From positions 9,661,001-9,725,000 of the forward strand of contig NC_092563.1 of NCBI RefSeq assembly GCF_037975245.1: a stretch of 64,000 nucleotides of DNA, in the 5' to 3' direction. Made by a program: the position numbers and the translations under genes. Positions 11,971-24,400 of this stretch are shown one piece after another; within the stretch, counting starts at the first letter, position 1, and the number at the start of each line of letters is the position of its first letter. Below the pieces are notes generated by a model that was not told the DNA's origin, did no database searches, and saw only the letters and a program-made list of their open reading frames with translations. This DNA comes from Apostichopus japonicus (taxonomy: Eukaryota > Echinodermata > Holothuroidea > Aspidochirotida > Stichopodidae).

Positions 11971-12292
11971 AGGGACATGACTAATCAGCCTATTGCTAAT
12001 ATATTGACAAGAATATGCTGGTATCCTTGTGGCTTGTTTTATATTGAGGTTTGTAAATGAAATTTGGTTTTGCATTTTCTATTTCTTGCTATGTTCCGAG
12101 GTAGTTTGATTTATAACCTATATATTTCTATCACTGTTTACACTAGCGCCAATAATACAGCAGCTATCCTTAGCTCCTTATCTCTGTTAGGCAGCGCGAA
12201 ATACGATCGAATCTGCGGGTAACTTGTCTTTCAGAATTCAGATCTAAGAACTATTTAAGTATTTATGTTACAAGTAGTCATTGTGATTCGAT

Positions 12293-12298
12293 TATAAA
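12293..12298 (+). promoter_or_regulatory. TATA box of CAP gene 1
   Basis: TATAAA lies 56 bases upstream of the ATG at 12354, the distance expected for a short 5' leader. Confidence 0.5.
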
Positions 12299-12353
12299 GT
12301 AAAGTGTTGTTAGTTTGATCCTTGAATTTCAACTGCCTTTCTACACTGACATC

Positions 12354-12494
12354 ATGAATTTTCTACTAATTTTAGCAACTGTCTTTAGCCTGTCTTACGC
12401 AGCTTACTCTGATCTTGAAAAAGAGGCTATGTTAGATGCTCATAACTACTACAGAGGCAACGTAGAACCAGAGGCTAGCAGTATGGCGGAAATG
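12354..12494 (+). CDS. CAP gene 1, exon 1
   Basis: Encodes 47 residues: signal peptide MNFLLILATVFSLSYAA, then a short linker and the first CAP helix with the AHNYYR motif (the first metal/active-site histidine). It ends in ...SSMAEM with donor GTAAGG at 12495, phase 0. An upstream in-frame TTG is not a plausible start because the signal peptide begins exactly at this ATG. Unlike the paralogues at 54-60 kb, it lacks a long acidic propeptide. Confidence 0.85.
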
Positions 12495-15400
12495 GTAAGG
12501 AAGAATCTGTATATCCAAACGCAAGACAACATGTCATGTCTACAATCTATAAATATTATATTTGTGTATCTATTCTTAGGGGGGTTCATTTTGTATGTCT
12601 CTTTTTTTTCGTTTCTTTTTTGAGCTGTTATCTTTTTAAGTATAGTAACAACTCAAATAGCTTTACTTCCTGAAAAATTTTGAACAACAAAAATCGATCA
12701 CTACCTGAAGTTTTTCGCTCAACTCCGGGTCCAAGAAAGTTTGAGTTCGATGTTGCTCAAAAAGCAAATAAATTTGATTGTAAGGGCTGTATTTATTTGT
12801 GATTTATAAACTATCCTGCTAAAGGTCTTAACGATCTGATATTAACACGCTTTTGCAAAGTGTCTCTTTCCTAGTTTGTCTATAGCGAAACTCGAATTTA
12901 TTTCGATGCCAAATTTGGAGTCACTTGGCGAGTGAATTGAAAGACCTATATATGTTAACGATCTTAAATATAAAGGAAACCAAAGTAGCTCGTTATTCAA
13001 TATGCCGTTTGTATTTATCTGAACAAAGGTCTGGGATGACCACCTAGCGCAATTGGCACAAGAGTGGGCAAGCGGATGCGTGTTCACACACCCTAAGAAG
13101 AATCCTGATTATAAGGGCGTCGGACAGAATCTTTTTCTTACTACAAGACGTGGGACACCTACGGACGTGGTAGTGAGGGCGTGGTACAACGAAGTGCAAC
13201 ATTATGATTACGACACGAAAACATGTGCTGAAGAAAACATCTGTGGGCATTATACTCAGGTAAACAAATATTCGTTTTATGATTACTGCAGTCGGTTGGT
13301 CAGAGAAAGACAACATTATTGCAATAATCAGCTAGCTTTTGTATGGTATCACTAGCTAATTTATAGTTACCGAACAATAGATGGAAAAAATGTGACGATG
13401 TTTTGGTATATCTGTCATTTTAATCCGACGGGGGTAGGTGTGGGGGATGGAGCAGCATGCCTGTTCGAGCTAGGCATTTTAATTGTCATTCTGTTTTGAA
13501 CATCGTGGTTATTCGCCCGGCAGCCGGGGGTGAATAACAATGTGTAACCGGTATATAACACACTATTTCCATATTCTTCTTATTCGCCCGGCAGCCGGGT
13601 GAAACATAAAAATTCACTACTCCTATACGTTCCGATTGTTGTGTGAATTGCATAACGCGTTTCTCTTATTCCGCCGGCGAACATGCGCGACCTATTGTTT
13701 AATGATTTCCTGAATAAGTTTCTTGAAATTGGCTAACAAACTCAGGTGCAGCTTTCTGTAGTTTTAGATGGCGTCGCATCATCAACCATTCATGTCACCT
13801 CCGGTGTACCACAGGGCTCAGTCCTTGGACCCTGCCTTTTCCTGTTTTATATAAATGATATCGCCCAAAATCTACACTCCACCACTCGATTATTTGCTGA
13901 TGACACTATGATCTACATGGCAATGAAGAACGAAATGGATGCCAAGCTTATGCAGAAAGACCTAGATACCCTACAAAACTGGGAAAAGAAATGGATGATG
14001 GAATTCCACCCCGAAAATGTGAAGTCATTAGTATCACTCGCAAACGCAAACCAAAGATTTTCGCCTATACCCTCCATGGTTTGGAACTTAGGCACGTCCA
14101 GCTTATCAAATATCTGGGAGTTCACATCACTCACGATTTACGTGGGATAAGCAGGTAGATTATCTCACCTCTAAAGGCCCGGTCACACTACAGCGATATT
14201 TTATCGGAATACGGTCCGATTTTTCCTATTTTAAGCCGAAGAGTGAGGTTTGTGGTAGTGAATGTAATGAATGCAGTGGAATATTCGAATACCTACTTCA
14301 AATCTGAGGGGTTCTAGAACTGACTACATTCTGAAGTGACGTCACATCGAAAAACGATAAAAATCGGAAGAGAAATCGGATAGCTATCCGATAAAAGGAA
14401 ACGGAGTCAATATCAAAAGTTAGGAGAGGGCTATTCCACATCGGAATGGCTCAACAGAGAGCAAATCAGGTCCTCTATCACTGTGGCTAGAAGACCCGAA
14501 CGGAAAACAGGCTGTTTCGATTCCTCCGGGAAAATCGGATAGTATTCCGATAAAAAATCGGTATAGTGTGACCGGGCCTTAAAGCAACAAACGTACTCAA
14601 TTTCCTTCGTCGCAATATTAACATCAGAAATACCAGTGTCAAACTACAAGCTTACAAGGCACTAGTGAGGCCAATCCTGGAGTACAGCAACACTGTTTGG
14701 GACCCTTATACCAATAAACTGATAAATAAAATTGAAATGGTTCAAAGACGTGGTGCAAGGTTTGCCCTCCATCGTTACCACCTCTTATCAAGTGTTGGGA
14801 CGATGCTTCAAGATCTAGGTTGGAAACCTCTTGCCGAAAGACGTAGAATATCGAGGTTGACAATGTTCTACAAAATGCAGAACCAGTTGGTAGCCATTGA
14901 TCCAGCACAATATCTTACCTCAAAGAACCACCAAGTTCCAACCAGATGTGAAAATACCCAAGCCTATCATAACCCACATTGTTCTAGAGACTATTATAGG
15001 ATGTCTTTTCCCCCCGTACTGTACGTGATTGGAACTATCTATCTGAAGAGTCTATTAGGGCCCAATCTGCTGAAGCTTTTAAAAACCTAATCCAGTTAGA
15101 CTAATGTCCACATAGCCAACCTGTCAATCAAGTGTATGAGTCTTCAAAGATGAAGTTAACACTATACTGGAAGAAGAAGGTAAGACACAATTTGACTTAT
15201 ATGTATCTGCCTCTAGAACATACTAATAAGCGAGTTCAGAGTTACGAGTGCGCATGCCCGATTCTCACTTGGGGTCAGGTCAACTGAGAATGGAATCCTC
15301 GGAAAACGTAAACAATGACAGCTTTTCATAACGATAATCGCACTAAGAATGGGTTACTGCGACATTCGGAATTTATTTCAAGTGCATATTTCGGTGAGTT

Positions 15401-18400
15401 TACGACTTAAAAACGTGTATAAATTGACTGAAACTACTTCATAATAATATTGATTATAAGGGAACACAGATCCGTATCGCACGTGAAATAGTTAGTCTGA
15501 TATACGAACGGAAAAAAAAAGAGTACTGTGTGACTGTATCCTTCGTATGGGTTACGCGACCTTTCGTGGTCGCGGGTGTCTTAATGCTTCGCGGAAGTTC
15601 TAACTGATAATTTTCGGAAATGAATATGAAATGAATTTAAAATATAGCATGGAACAAGCTATTTTGCCCTTTTGTTTGTCATTATGAGCCTGAACTGTTT
15701 TTTAGAGAATATCGTAAGCAACTCGAGTCTAAAATACTGACAGTGACACTGACAGAACTGTAGATCTAAATAGGCCTACATAACCTATCCTCATACTCGT
15801 TGCCTTTACGTCCATCAACGAACACTGCATAGTAGAGGCATTGATATCTTGCAGTTGGTTTCTTCATGTTAAGAAATATTAGTTCTCTTCATTTCTATGC
15901 GTGATTTAAAATAAGCTTAGTCTTATTCTTGGCATATTCCTACTACTTATAGGGTGGGTTCAATTTGTTCAAACAGAAAAAAAAGAAGATATTAATTTTA
16001 TTTGGGGAAGAACATTATAAAAAATAATAGTGGGTGGGGGAATTTCCAGGGGTTATTCCAAGGAATATTATTAATACGCTGCGATGGTGTACACTCTGCC
16101 TTTAGAAAGCACAACATTGACTCGGCAGAAATGACATTGTAAAATATTTCCCCGAGCCACCCAGACTCTAAATAGCTGAAGGCTTACCATCTTTATAGTC
16201 CGTCATCAGTCTTTGCTTCAGTTCAATGTTATCAATACTGGTAAAATAATGCGCAATATCAATGTACATGCAAGGCGGCCATTTTTCCATTGCAAATTCG
16301 CCTTCCCATGCAAGTGGCAAATCCGAAAAAGGATCGGGCAGTGTCTCTCCTTCAACCTGAATTACCGATGCGTAGTCATCTGCCTTTTCATTTCGCGCAT
16401 CTGCTATGTTAACTTCAGCAATGTTCACCTGAACGGCAGCATACGCTAAAGCAACCAACTCTTCTTTTCGGCCACTCATCTTCAACTTTCGTTTCTTTAA
16501 AATTCCTTCAGTCTGTCAACTTGCCAAAGTTTAAACTCTTCCAAACTTGTAGGAATATCCATCCCGAAGCGAAAAAACAGAGTAAATTTAGACGTAAATT
16601 ATGCGATTTCTAATGTTTACTGTAGGTGCTCATTAAGTTAGCGTGGTTACGCGAACAGACAACTCTCGTCTCAACGAGAGTATTCTTATTTGACCTCTTG
16701 ACCTCCATTGCGCAATGCAAATAAACTGTTCTCTGAACTCGCTTATACCAATATTTAAAAAGTGATGACGTCACTATACTGACCATATTGGAGACTTTAC
16801 ACCAAACATATCATTTTCTTTGACGGGAGACATGTGGTTCAGTGAGTTTCTCACTATACTATCGGTGAGCAGTAAAATCTAACGTTATTTTCATTTTACG
16901 TAACCGTCATGGAAATATGTTGCAGTAAACAATATTTTATTTCAGATTATTTCAAATCCATAGACCAAGATAAAGGAACCGTGATTCATCGAACACATAT
17001 ATAGCTAATAATTAATAATACAAATGTCTTATTTACGTACTATTTTTACAATCGTATCTAGAGTGCTGCAGTATACCTTCATTAAGTAAGTTCTTAATAA
17101 CTCGTATAACTGCTGTATATAAGGTTTCTATACTGCACTCTATAGCGGTTTATTTTGTAAGTCTATATATTGGAATGAATTGGTCCAGCAGTTTCGAAGC
17201 TCTGAACTATGCAACAGAACACCTAAAGCTGCATGTTCCAGGCTCTTGTCTATGGCGCGAGACAGCGGAATCACCCCGATACTCATGATAGCTAGTAAAG
17301 TAACTATACTGTTCATGTTCCACAACCCTGCATCAGTAACTACTGCGCTGTGTTCGCAACACGGTAACATGTGTTACAGGTGGCACAGTAATTACTGCAA
17401 AGCTGTTACACGTTGAACTACGAGCCTGAAAGGTGAAAATGCGAGGCGGCTGGGTAACGAAGACTACTCCGCTGCACAGCACGTAGCCGACACATTGCGA
17501 CGCTTATTTTATACTGCCTGCGAGATTCAGATGGTAGCCTAACTTGTTTCTAATCGTATTAGTAAATCCATTTGATTGAAACATTCTTCACGGACAGGCG
17601 AGTGTGTGTAAGTATCAAATAGATACAAAACAGTTACACAAAATGGGACCTAAGGTGCGGGAGGGGGAACCTAGATTAGCCTTGATGGGTAGTTCCACGT
17701 CTAAATTAGGCCCTTATATAGTTATAGTTTACCACGTCAAATACTCATAGACTCCTTGTCCAGTCGCGCAGTTCTTTGTATTACATGGGAACGTGTAACA
17801 GCTTTGCAGTTATTACTGTGCCACCTGTAACACATGTTACCGTGTTACGAACACAACGCAGTAGTTACTGATGCACGGTTGTGGAACATGAACAGTAGTT
17901 ACTGTACTAGCTATGAGTTTCGTGTGGCGGAATATATTACGTACAAATATATTTATATGCTGTACTTGCGAAATACATACATGGTTAACTTCAAAAATAA
18001 ATTTTAGACATGCTTATATATATGTATACACCTATATATTCTCCGTACTTTGTATAGCATATATATTTTTCGAACAAATATAATTTTTCGTACAGAATAT
18101 ATTTTCGCACAGAATAGAACTTTGTTGTTAGAGAATATATATACTTTTTCTTACAATGAATACAAATATATTTTTGAATAGAATAGAATTTATTCTGTAG
18201 AATGTACATATTTTTCTGTAACAGAATTTATATATTTTGTAGACGAACATATTTTACTGTACCAGAATTTCAACATTTGAAAACACGCCCTGTATAAGAC
18301 TCCCGTTCATATTTATAGTAAGAAAATATATATTTTACTCTTAGAGAATAATTATACAATGGCATAGAAAAAAAAAATTTTTGTGTTAGAGAATATATAT

Positions 18401-21400
18401 TTTTACAGAATATTTACTGTAAGAGAATATATGTTTTTGCACAGAATACATATTTGTTATTCAGAAAATATTTTCTATACGCCTGGAGAATATATAAACA
18501 ATACTTTAAGTGAATAAATCTCATTTTCAGAGAAAATATATGTGTATCCATATATATAAGTATGTCTAAAATGTAGTTTTGAAGTTAACAATGTACGTGT
18601 TTCGCAAGTACAGCATTTATATATTAGTACGTAATATATTCCGCTTTCTCGCGCCATACTTTTCCAGCTATAAAATTAATTGGGATAAAGAAGGCAGTAA
18701 ACAACATTACGTTGCCCTACAATGCTAAGTTGGCCCAATTGGGAAGTTTGAAAAATCTTTTTCGGAGACTTTTCAATAGACAATTCAATCAAATCTATAG
18801 CATCTGATATCAAAATCTCAGTTTTAGATTTCGACAAATGGTAGTTTATCAAAATTCCACTATATACTAAACTGTCTTTTATTTTACTTATTTTTAAATG
18901 TATATTTGCATTTGTTTTTACAATATCTTTATACCATTTTGGCGTAACAATTCCAAATTTCCACTTCAAAAAGTGAGGCGTTTGTAATGATGGATTTTAT
19001 CGTCAATTGTAAATGCTTGGCACCTTGTATGCTGCTGTACAGGACCAGTTAAATGATCCAGCACTCCATAGTGAAAATAGTGGAGAACGCAAAATCATAC
19101 TCCCGCCTAACCCCCCCCCCCCACCTCCACACCCTTACTACTAGAAGCTGTCCTATCTTCCCACTGTTCCCAATATGACAATGAAGAGTGTGTTTCCAAC
19201 GGAAAATATCAACCACACGAATGGAGAAAAGTCAGGTTTAAAAAACACGGGAAATGTTCAATGGCTCCATTCCATGTTGAGGGCGGGGGGGGGGGGGTTG
19301 AACATTAATCAATCCTCTGCATGGACCTTCCTTTGTGCATTGTATAATCATGAAGCTATTACTGAATGGTTACATGATGATAATGTTAACAGGTGGAATA
19401 AGGTCCATGTGGGAATATAGGCTACCATTGAATTCTTATAAATAACGTCCATGGAAAATTGTTGCTAGGAAAGCCCGTCATTTTGGTCACTAAACTCAAA
19501 CCTACCAACTTATCCAACATATGCCTTAATTTAGTCTAAAGAATGCCCAAGTTTTGCAATATTGTTACTATAGTTATTGGAATTTAAAATGCAAGCCCCC
19601 CAAAAAACTTCAATAGAATATAGAACATTTTGGGCTAGTGCAATGTAGAGATGGTACTACCGTAGAGCCCTACTCCTGATGGAAATGATTTGGTTGGCTA
19701 TTTCGGAAGCCTAGCTCCACTGATTAGGAAGCTCCACTCCAATAAACGATGAAAAAGTTCTGATGTTTCAAGAAGATTTATTCTCACCGTCTCTCAATTA
19801 ATGTTCGATTAAAATTACTTGAAGATACAGATTGAAAACAATAAATATGTATAAATTATATGGCCATAATACCGATCTTGAGTACTTTATGATTCCTTTC
19901 CAGAACTGATTTGCTTCTATTAAAACTGCTCAGAAATTGAAAAGCTTGAGGTCACACGTGATGGGCCATCTGACCAATAAATGGATCAATATTACCTACG
20001 TCAGAACATTATTAATATTCATCAAATCTATCACTGAATGAACCAATCATGTGTGAGAAAGAAAACTTCACAGCGTCCTTATTTTTAGTTATGTTTTGCC
20101 ATGTCTGAAAAATATGGGCTCCTAAACTTAGACGTCTGAAATGGACCCAAATGATTTCTTATGTAATTCTTTATTCGGGAACCGTGGGAACAAGTGCAAA
20201 GGGTTAAAGACCTTGTAGGAGTTTGATAGGAACTAAAAGGGGATATATACCATCACTTCATGACACTAGAACAGGGTTCGAAGGAGGGACGGCACGGTTC
20301 CAAGCCATGCGCTCTCACCAAGTGAGCTATCCAGCCCTTAGTTGTGAACGATCGTGATCCATTAATGCTTACTAAAACACTAAAACATGTTATAATGACA
20401 AACACTGCACAACGATCGAATCAACTTTAACCCTATGCAAATACCTTATATTGTTATATCATTGGGCCTATGTAGCCATCATTTTTGCAATCAATTTATT
20501 TTACAGTTGGATAATGCCTTGAATCATAACGAAAAAAATTGTAAGATAATTATTGCTCGTATATATAATACCCAATTGTCAAATATTAACCCTGTTGTTC
20601 CTTCTTTAATTTCAGATTGTGTGGGCGATCTCAAAAAATGTCGGATGTGGTGTCGAATTGTGTCCAATACTAATTTCGGAGACGCGTGAATACACCAACG
20701 CGTGGATAGTTGCTTGCAACTACAGTCCTGGGTAATAATATTCCAAAAATTTGACAATTACGAAATTTTAAAATCTTTATCCTAATATTCTTAAATATCA
20801 TATTTCAACTTTCTCCGTGTAACAAATGTTTCTTAATACCTTCTTTTTTAACCTCTGTCTTGTCTTTTGATTGTTCACTTTCTCACCAATTTTGACATTT
20901 CCATGTGCCGCTTTTCAACACTTCCACTTTTGGCACTAAACTCCCCTTGGCTCATACCGTTTGCTTGCACTGATATTTCATGAGTGTGATATATATTTTT
21001 TTTACATTTTCAAATGTAGCCTTGTATTCACTTTAACACTTTTGCACAACCCCCCCCCCCCCCCCGTAGTTACAATTTTACGCAGTGTACTTTTATAGTT
21101 TCGCACTTTGACAATGTACCCGCTCATCACCTCTCTTGGGCTTTAGTTTCCATGCTTTTACTGTCTTACACGTGTGCACTTTCATATGAACATTTTTACA
21201 TTAATTCCCCTCCCTCCCCCCACCCCCATCCCCACCCCATACACTTCATATCGAGAAGCACGCTGACCAGTTTGTTTTACGTTTGTCTTCACACGTTACA
21301 TCCCACTTTCTACTTCAAACCCGAGATGCACCTCAATATGGATATGATATAGCCATCGACATATCGTTAACTTCCCTTTTGCCTTAAAGGTCAAAAAGAG

Positions 21401-24400
21401 AAAAATAAAACAACAGAACATTTTGCAGTCAGTGTGTAGCTATGACATCACACCTAGCTGTGACTGATACACATTACTTTAACACTGTCATTACAGCAGA
21501 TTCACAAACTAGACATATCTCATATTCTTGAACATAACAATTCTATAACATGAGCGGAAATTGTGCTTTGGTAAAGCTATAATTAGGTCTAAACATGTAT
21601 AATCGCAAGTGTTACTTCATATACATTAGCACATTTGCACTAATCTGTACAGTATAGAAAAATATAATGTAAATGTGTATAGAGAGACTCATCCAGCTAT
21701 TTCGTGAAATGTTACCCAATCAATGTTGTTACTTCTTCTCATACACAGAGGGAATCATCGTGGTGCATTACCATATGTCGCTGGAAACACATGCTCGGCA
21801 TGTAACCCGGGAGAGAACTGTAGGAATGGACTTTGTAGTAAGTTATTTAGCTGGTCAGTACTACAACGTAACCCGGTACAGACCATATAGATACAATGTA
21901 ACCCGGTACAGACCATATAGATACAACATAACACAGTACAGACCATATTGATACAACTTTTCCCGGTACAGACCATATTACACAACGTAACACGGTAAAG
22001 ACCATATAGATACTCTCTTAAAATGATAGACTGAAGAATTCAGTCTTCTTTGAGACTGAAATTTTTTTCAGTGTTATACACTGAGTTTAGACTGAGAAGC
22101 ACTCTACTTAGACTGTATTATCAGTTACACCGTTCAGTCGCTGTTTTGGACTGACTGTATTAACCAATCAGCTAATCACATGTGGCATGGCATCTTACCA
22201 TTTTCAGTCTCTGTATTCCACTGAAAAATGTATCCAATCAGAGAACAGAAATGCGCCTACGTCATCCGAAAACTTGCAAATACGCAGCACAAAAAACAAG
22301 TGACAACGAGCGGCTACAACTTGTGTACATATATACTACTATATTCTTCGCTTAGCCAGGTACTCGCTGTACTGTACGTACGCACGCCGTACACACAGCT
22401 AGGCATGAACGAGACAGACGACCGTATGTCTAAGCTAGAGTAAAGGTTACAAATTAGCAATGGCTGAGTCTTTAAGAACTTTTCTTACAAATAAAGGTTT
22501 CCACGAAGTGAAAACAGTTTTCGAGGGAAAGGTATGTATGTTTTTTGTTGTTTTCCAATTAATACAGAATAAAAGCTTGGCAGTTCGTAACGTTAGTTAT
22601 TCTAGGCTTGTGCGCGAGGTAGGCCTAGCTAGGCTGTACCATAGCAAATAGGGCCTAGGCTGTTGTTATAATTGGTGGGGCCTATTAACACGATCGTCGG
22701 CGAATAAGCACGCCGGTCCTGCATATGTACCCGATCGTCGGGCAAATCAGCCCGCCTATCCTGCATATGTACCCGATCGTCGGGCAAATCAGCCCGCCTG
22801 TCCTGCATATGTACCCGATCGTCGGGCGAATAAGCACGCTTGTCAGGACTGCAATATGTACTCGATCGTCCCAAAATGAATCTAGCCTAGGCTAGGTTAA
22901 CCTCATAACAAATACTTGGACATAATAATGCTCAAGAAATTGCAAAACAAAGGACTATTATGCATAGATTGTAAGCATCCTTAATTATTTGAAAAATGAA
23001 GTGACTGCTACAGCCATTACAGCATGAAGCTATCACGGTACCAGATCGTCGGGCAAATTAGCCCGCCTGTCCTGCATATGAACCCAATCGTCGGGCGAAT
23101 AAGCACGCTTGTCAGGACTGCAATATGTACTCGATCGTCCCAAATGAATCTAGGCTTGGTTAACCTCTTAACAAATACTTGAACATAATAATGCTGAAGA
23201 AATTGCAAAACACAGTACTATTATGCATAGATTGTAAGCACCCTTAATTATTTGAAAAATGTAGTTACTGCTACAGCCATTACAGCATGAAGCTATCACG
23301 GTACCAGATCGTCTGGCAAATTAGCCCGCCTGTCCTGCATATGTACCCAATCGTCGGGCGAATAAGCACGCTTGTCAGGACTGCAATATGTACTCGATCG
23401 TCCCAAATGAATCTAGGCTAGGTTAACCTCATAACAAATACTTGAACATAACAATGCTGAAGAAATTGCAAAACACAGTACTATTATGCATAGATTGTAA
23501 GCACCCTTAATTATTTAAAAAAAAGGTAGTTACTGCTACAGCCATTACAGCAAGAAGCTGTCACGATTCTGTTAAACAATTACCATTGTATTTAAATCAT
23601 GTGGAAACTGGAAAAGAATTGGTATGCTTTTGCTATTTTATTAAACATATAGTGGGCCATCAGTCTTTACTATAAGATTTTACAGTAATATTACCATTCA
23701 CTAATCTTATGAAATCAGTTTCTTTTACAAGCAGATAGACATATTAGTGAAATCAGTAGGCTAAAATGTAAATCATATTCCTTGTTCACTGGTTTTCTAT
23801 GCTGATGAAATGGAATCAGGAGATGTCATGAACAATTTATCCTTAAAAAGAGAAATTTCTGAAAACAACTAACAACAAACCTTGCTTGGTAACCATGTAC
23901 CTGCCAAAATCAACATGATAACCCATAAATGTTAGGTTGAATTTGAATCCACCTTCACATAACACATCTCACCCACCATGGATGACATATTGCTGCCTAT
24001 CATGAATTGATATATCTCCTTCGTACAATGCCAGTCATGTTCTTCTTTCTCCATTCTCTCCTAAATATTATTCTAGTCTAGTCCACATCGAACTCTACCT
24101 CTCAACATGTCTTTTTTAAAGAATGTTTTGATTCATACCATATTGCTTGTCCTTCATCACATTTATTTTTATCTTCACCAAACAGGAGGGCACAGATATT
24201 GAGAGCGAAGCACAGGGCAGACAAGGAAAATATTGGCAGCCTTTCATCCTATCTCTCGGACCAGAATTGAACCCCAAACAATTCTTCATTGTGGCAGATA
24301 AACTGGCCATTCCAACAGGGACAGAGGCGTAGAACATAAATTTAACATAGACTATACACCCCCTCTACAACACTAGTTTTGTGAGTTCCATGCTTCCATG

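Larger units (their letters stand above)
11395..11990 (-). mobile_element. Penelope-like element, 3' end
   Basis: On the minus strand this segment holds the C-terminal tail of a GIY-YIG-type endonuclease (11970-11854), then a purine/pyrimidine-skewed untranslated stretch, then a minimal hammerhead ribozyme (11520-11482). The combination of endonuclease tail and hammerhead is the layout known for Penelope-like retroelement ends. The reverse transcriptase is missing, so this is a 5'-truncated copy. Confidence 0.7.

Noticed and set aside
20275-20340. A functional tRNA gene on the minus strand
   Set aside because: The D-arm looks right, but the T-arm and acceptor stem do not pair properly; a SINE head is more likely.
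22690-23545. CRISPR-like repeat array
   Set aside because: Units are contiguous tandem repeats without unique equal-length spacers, in a eukaryotic transposon.
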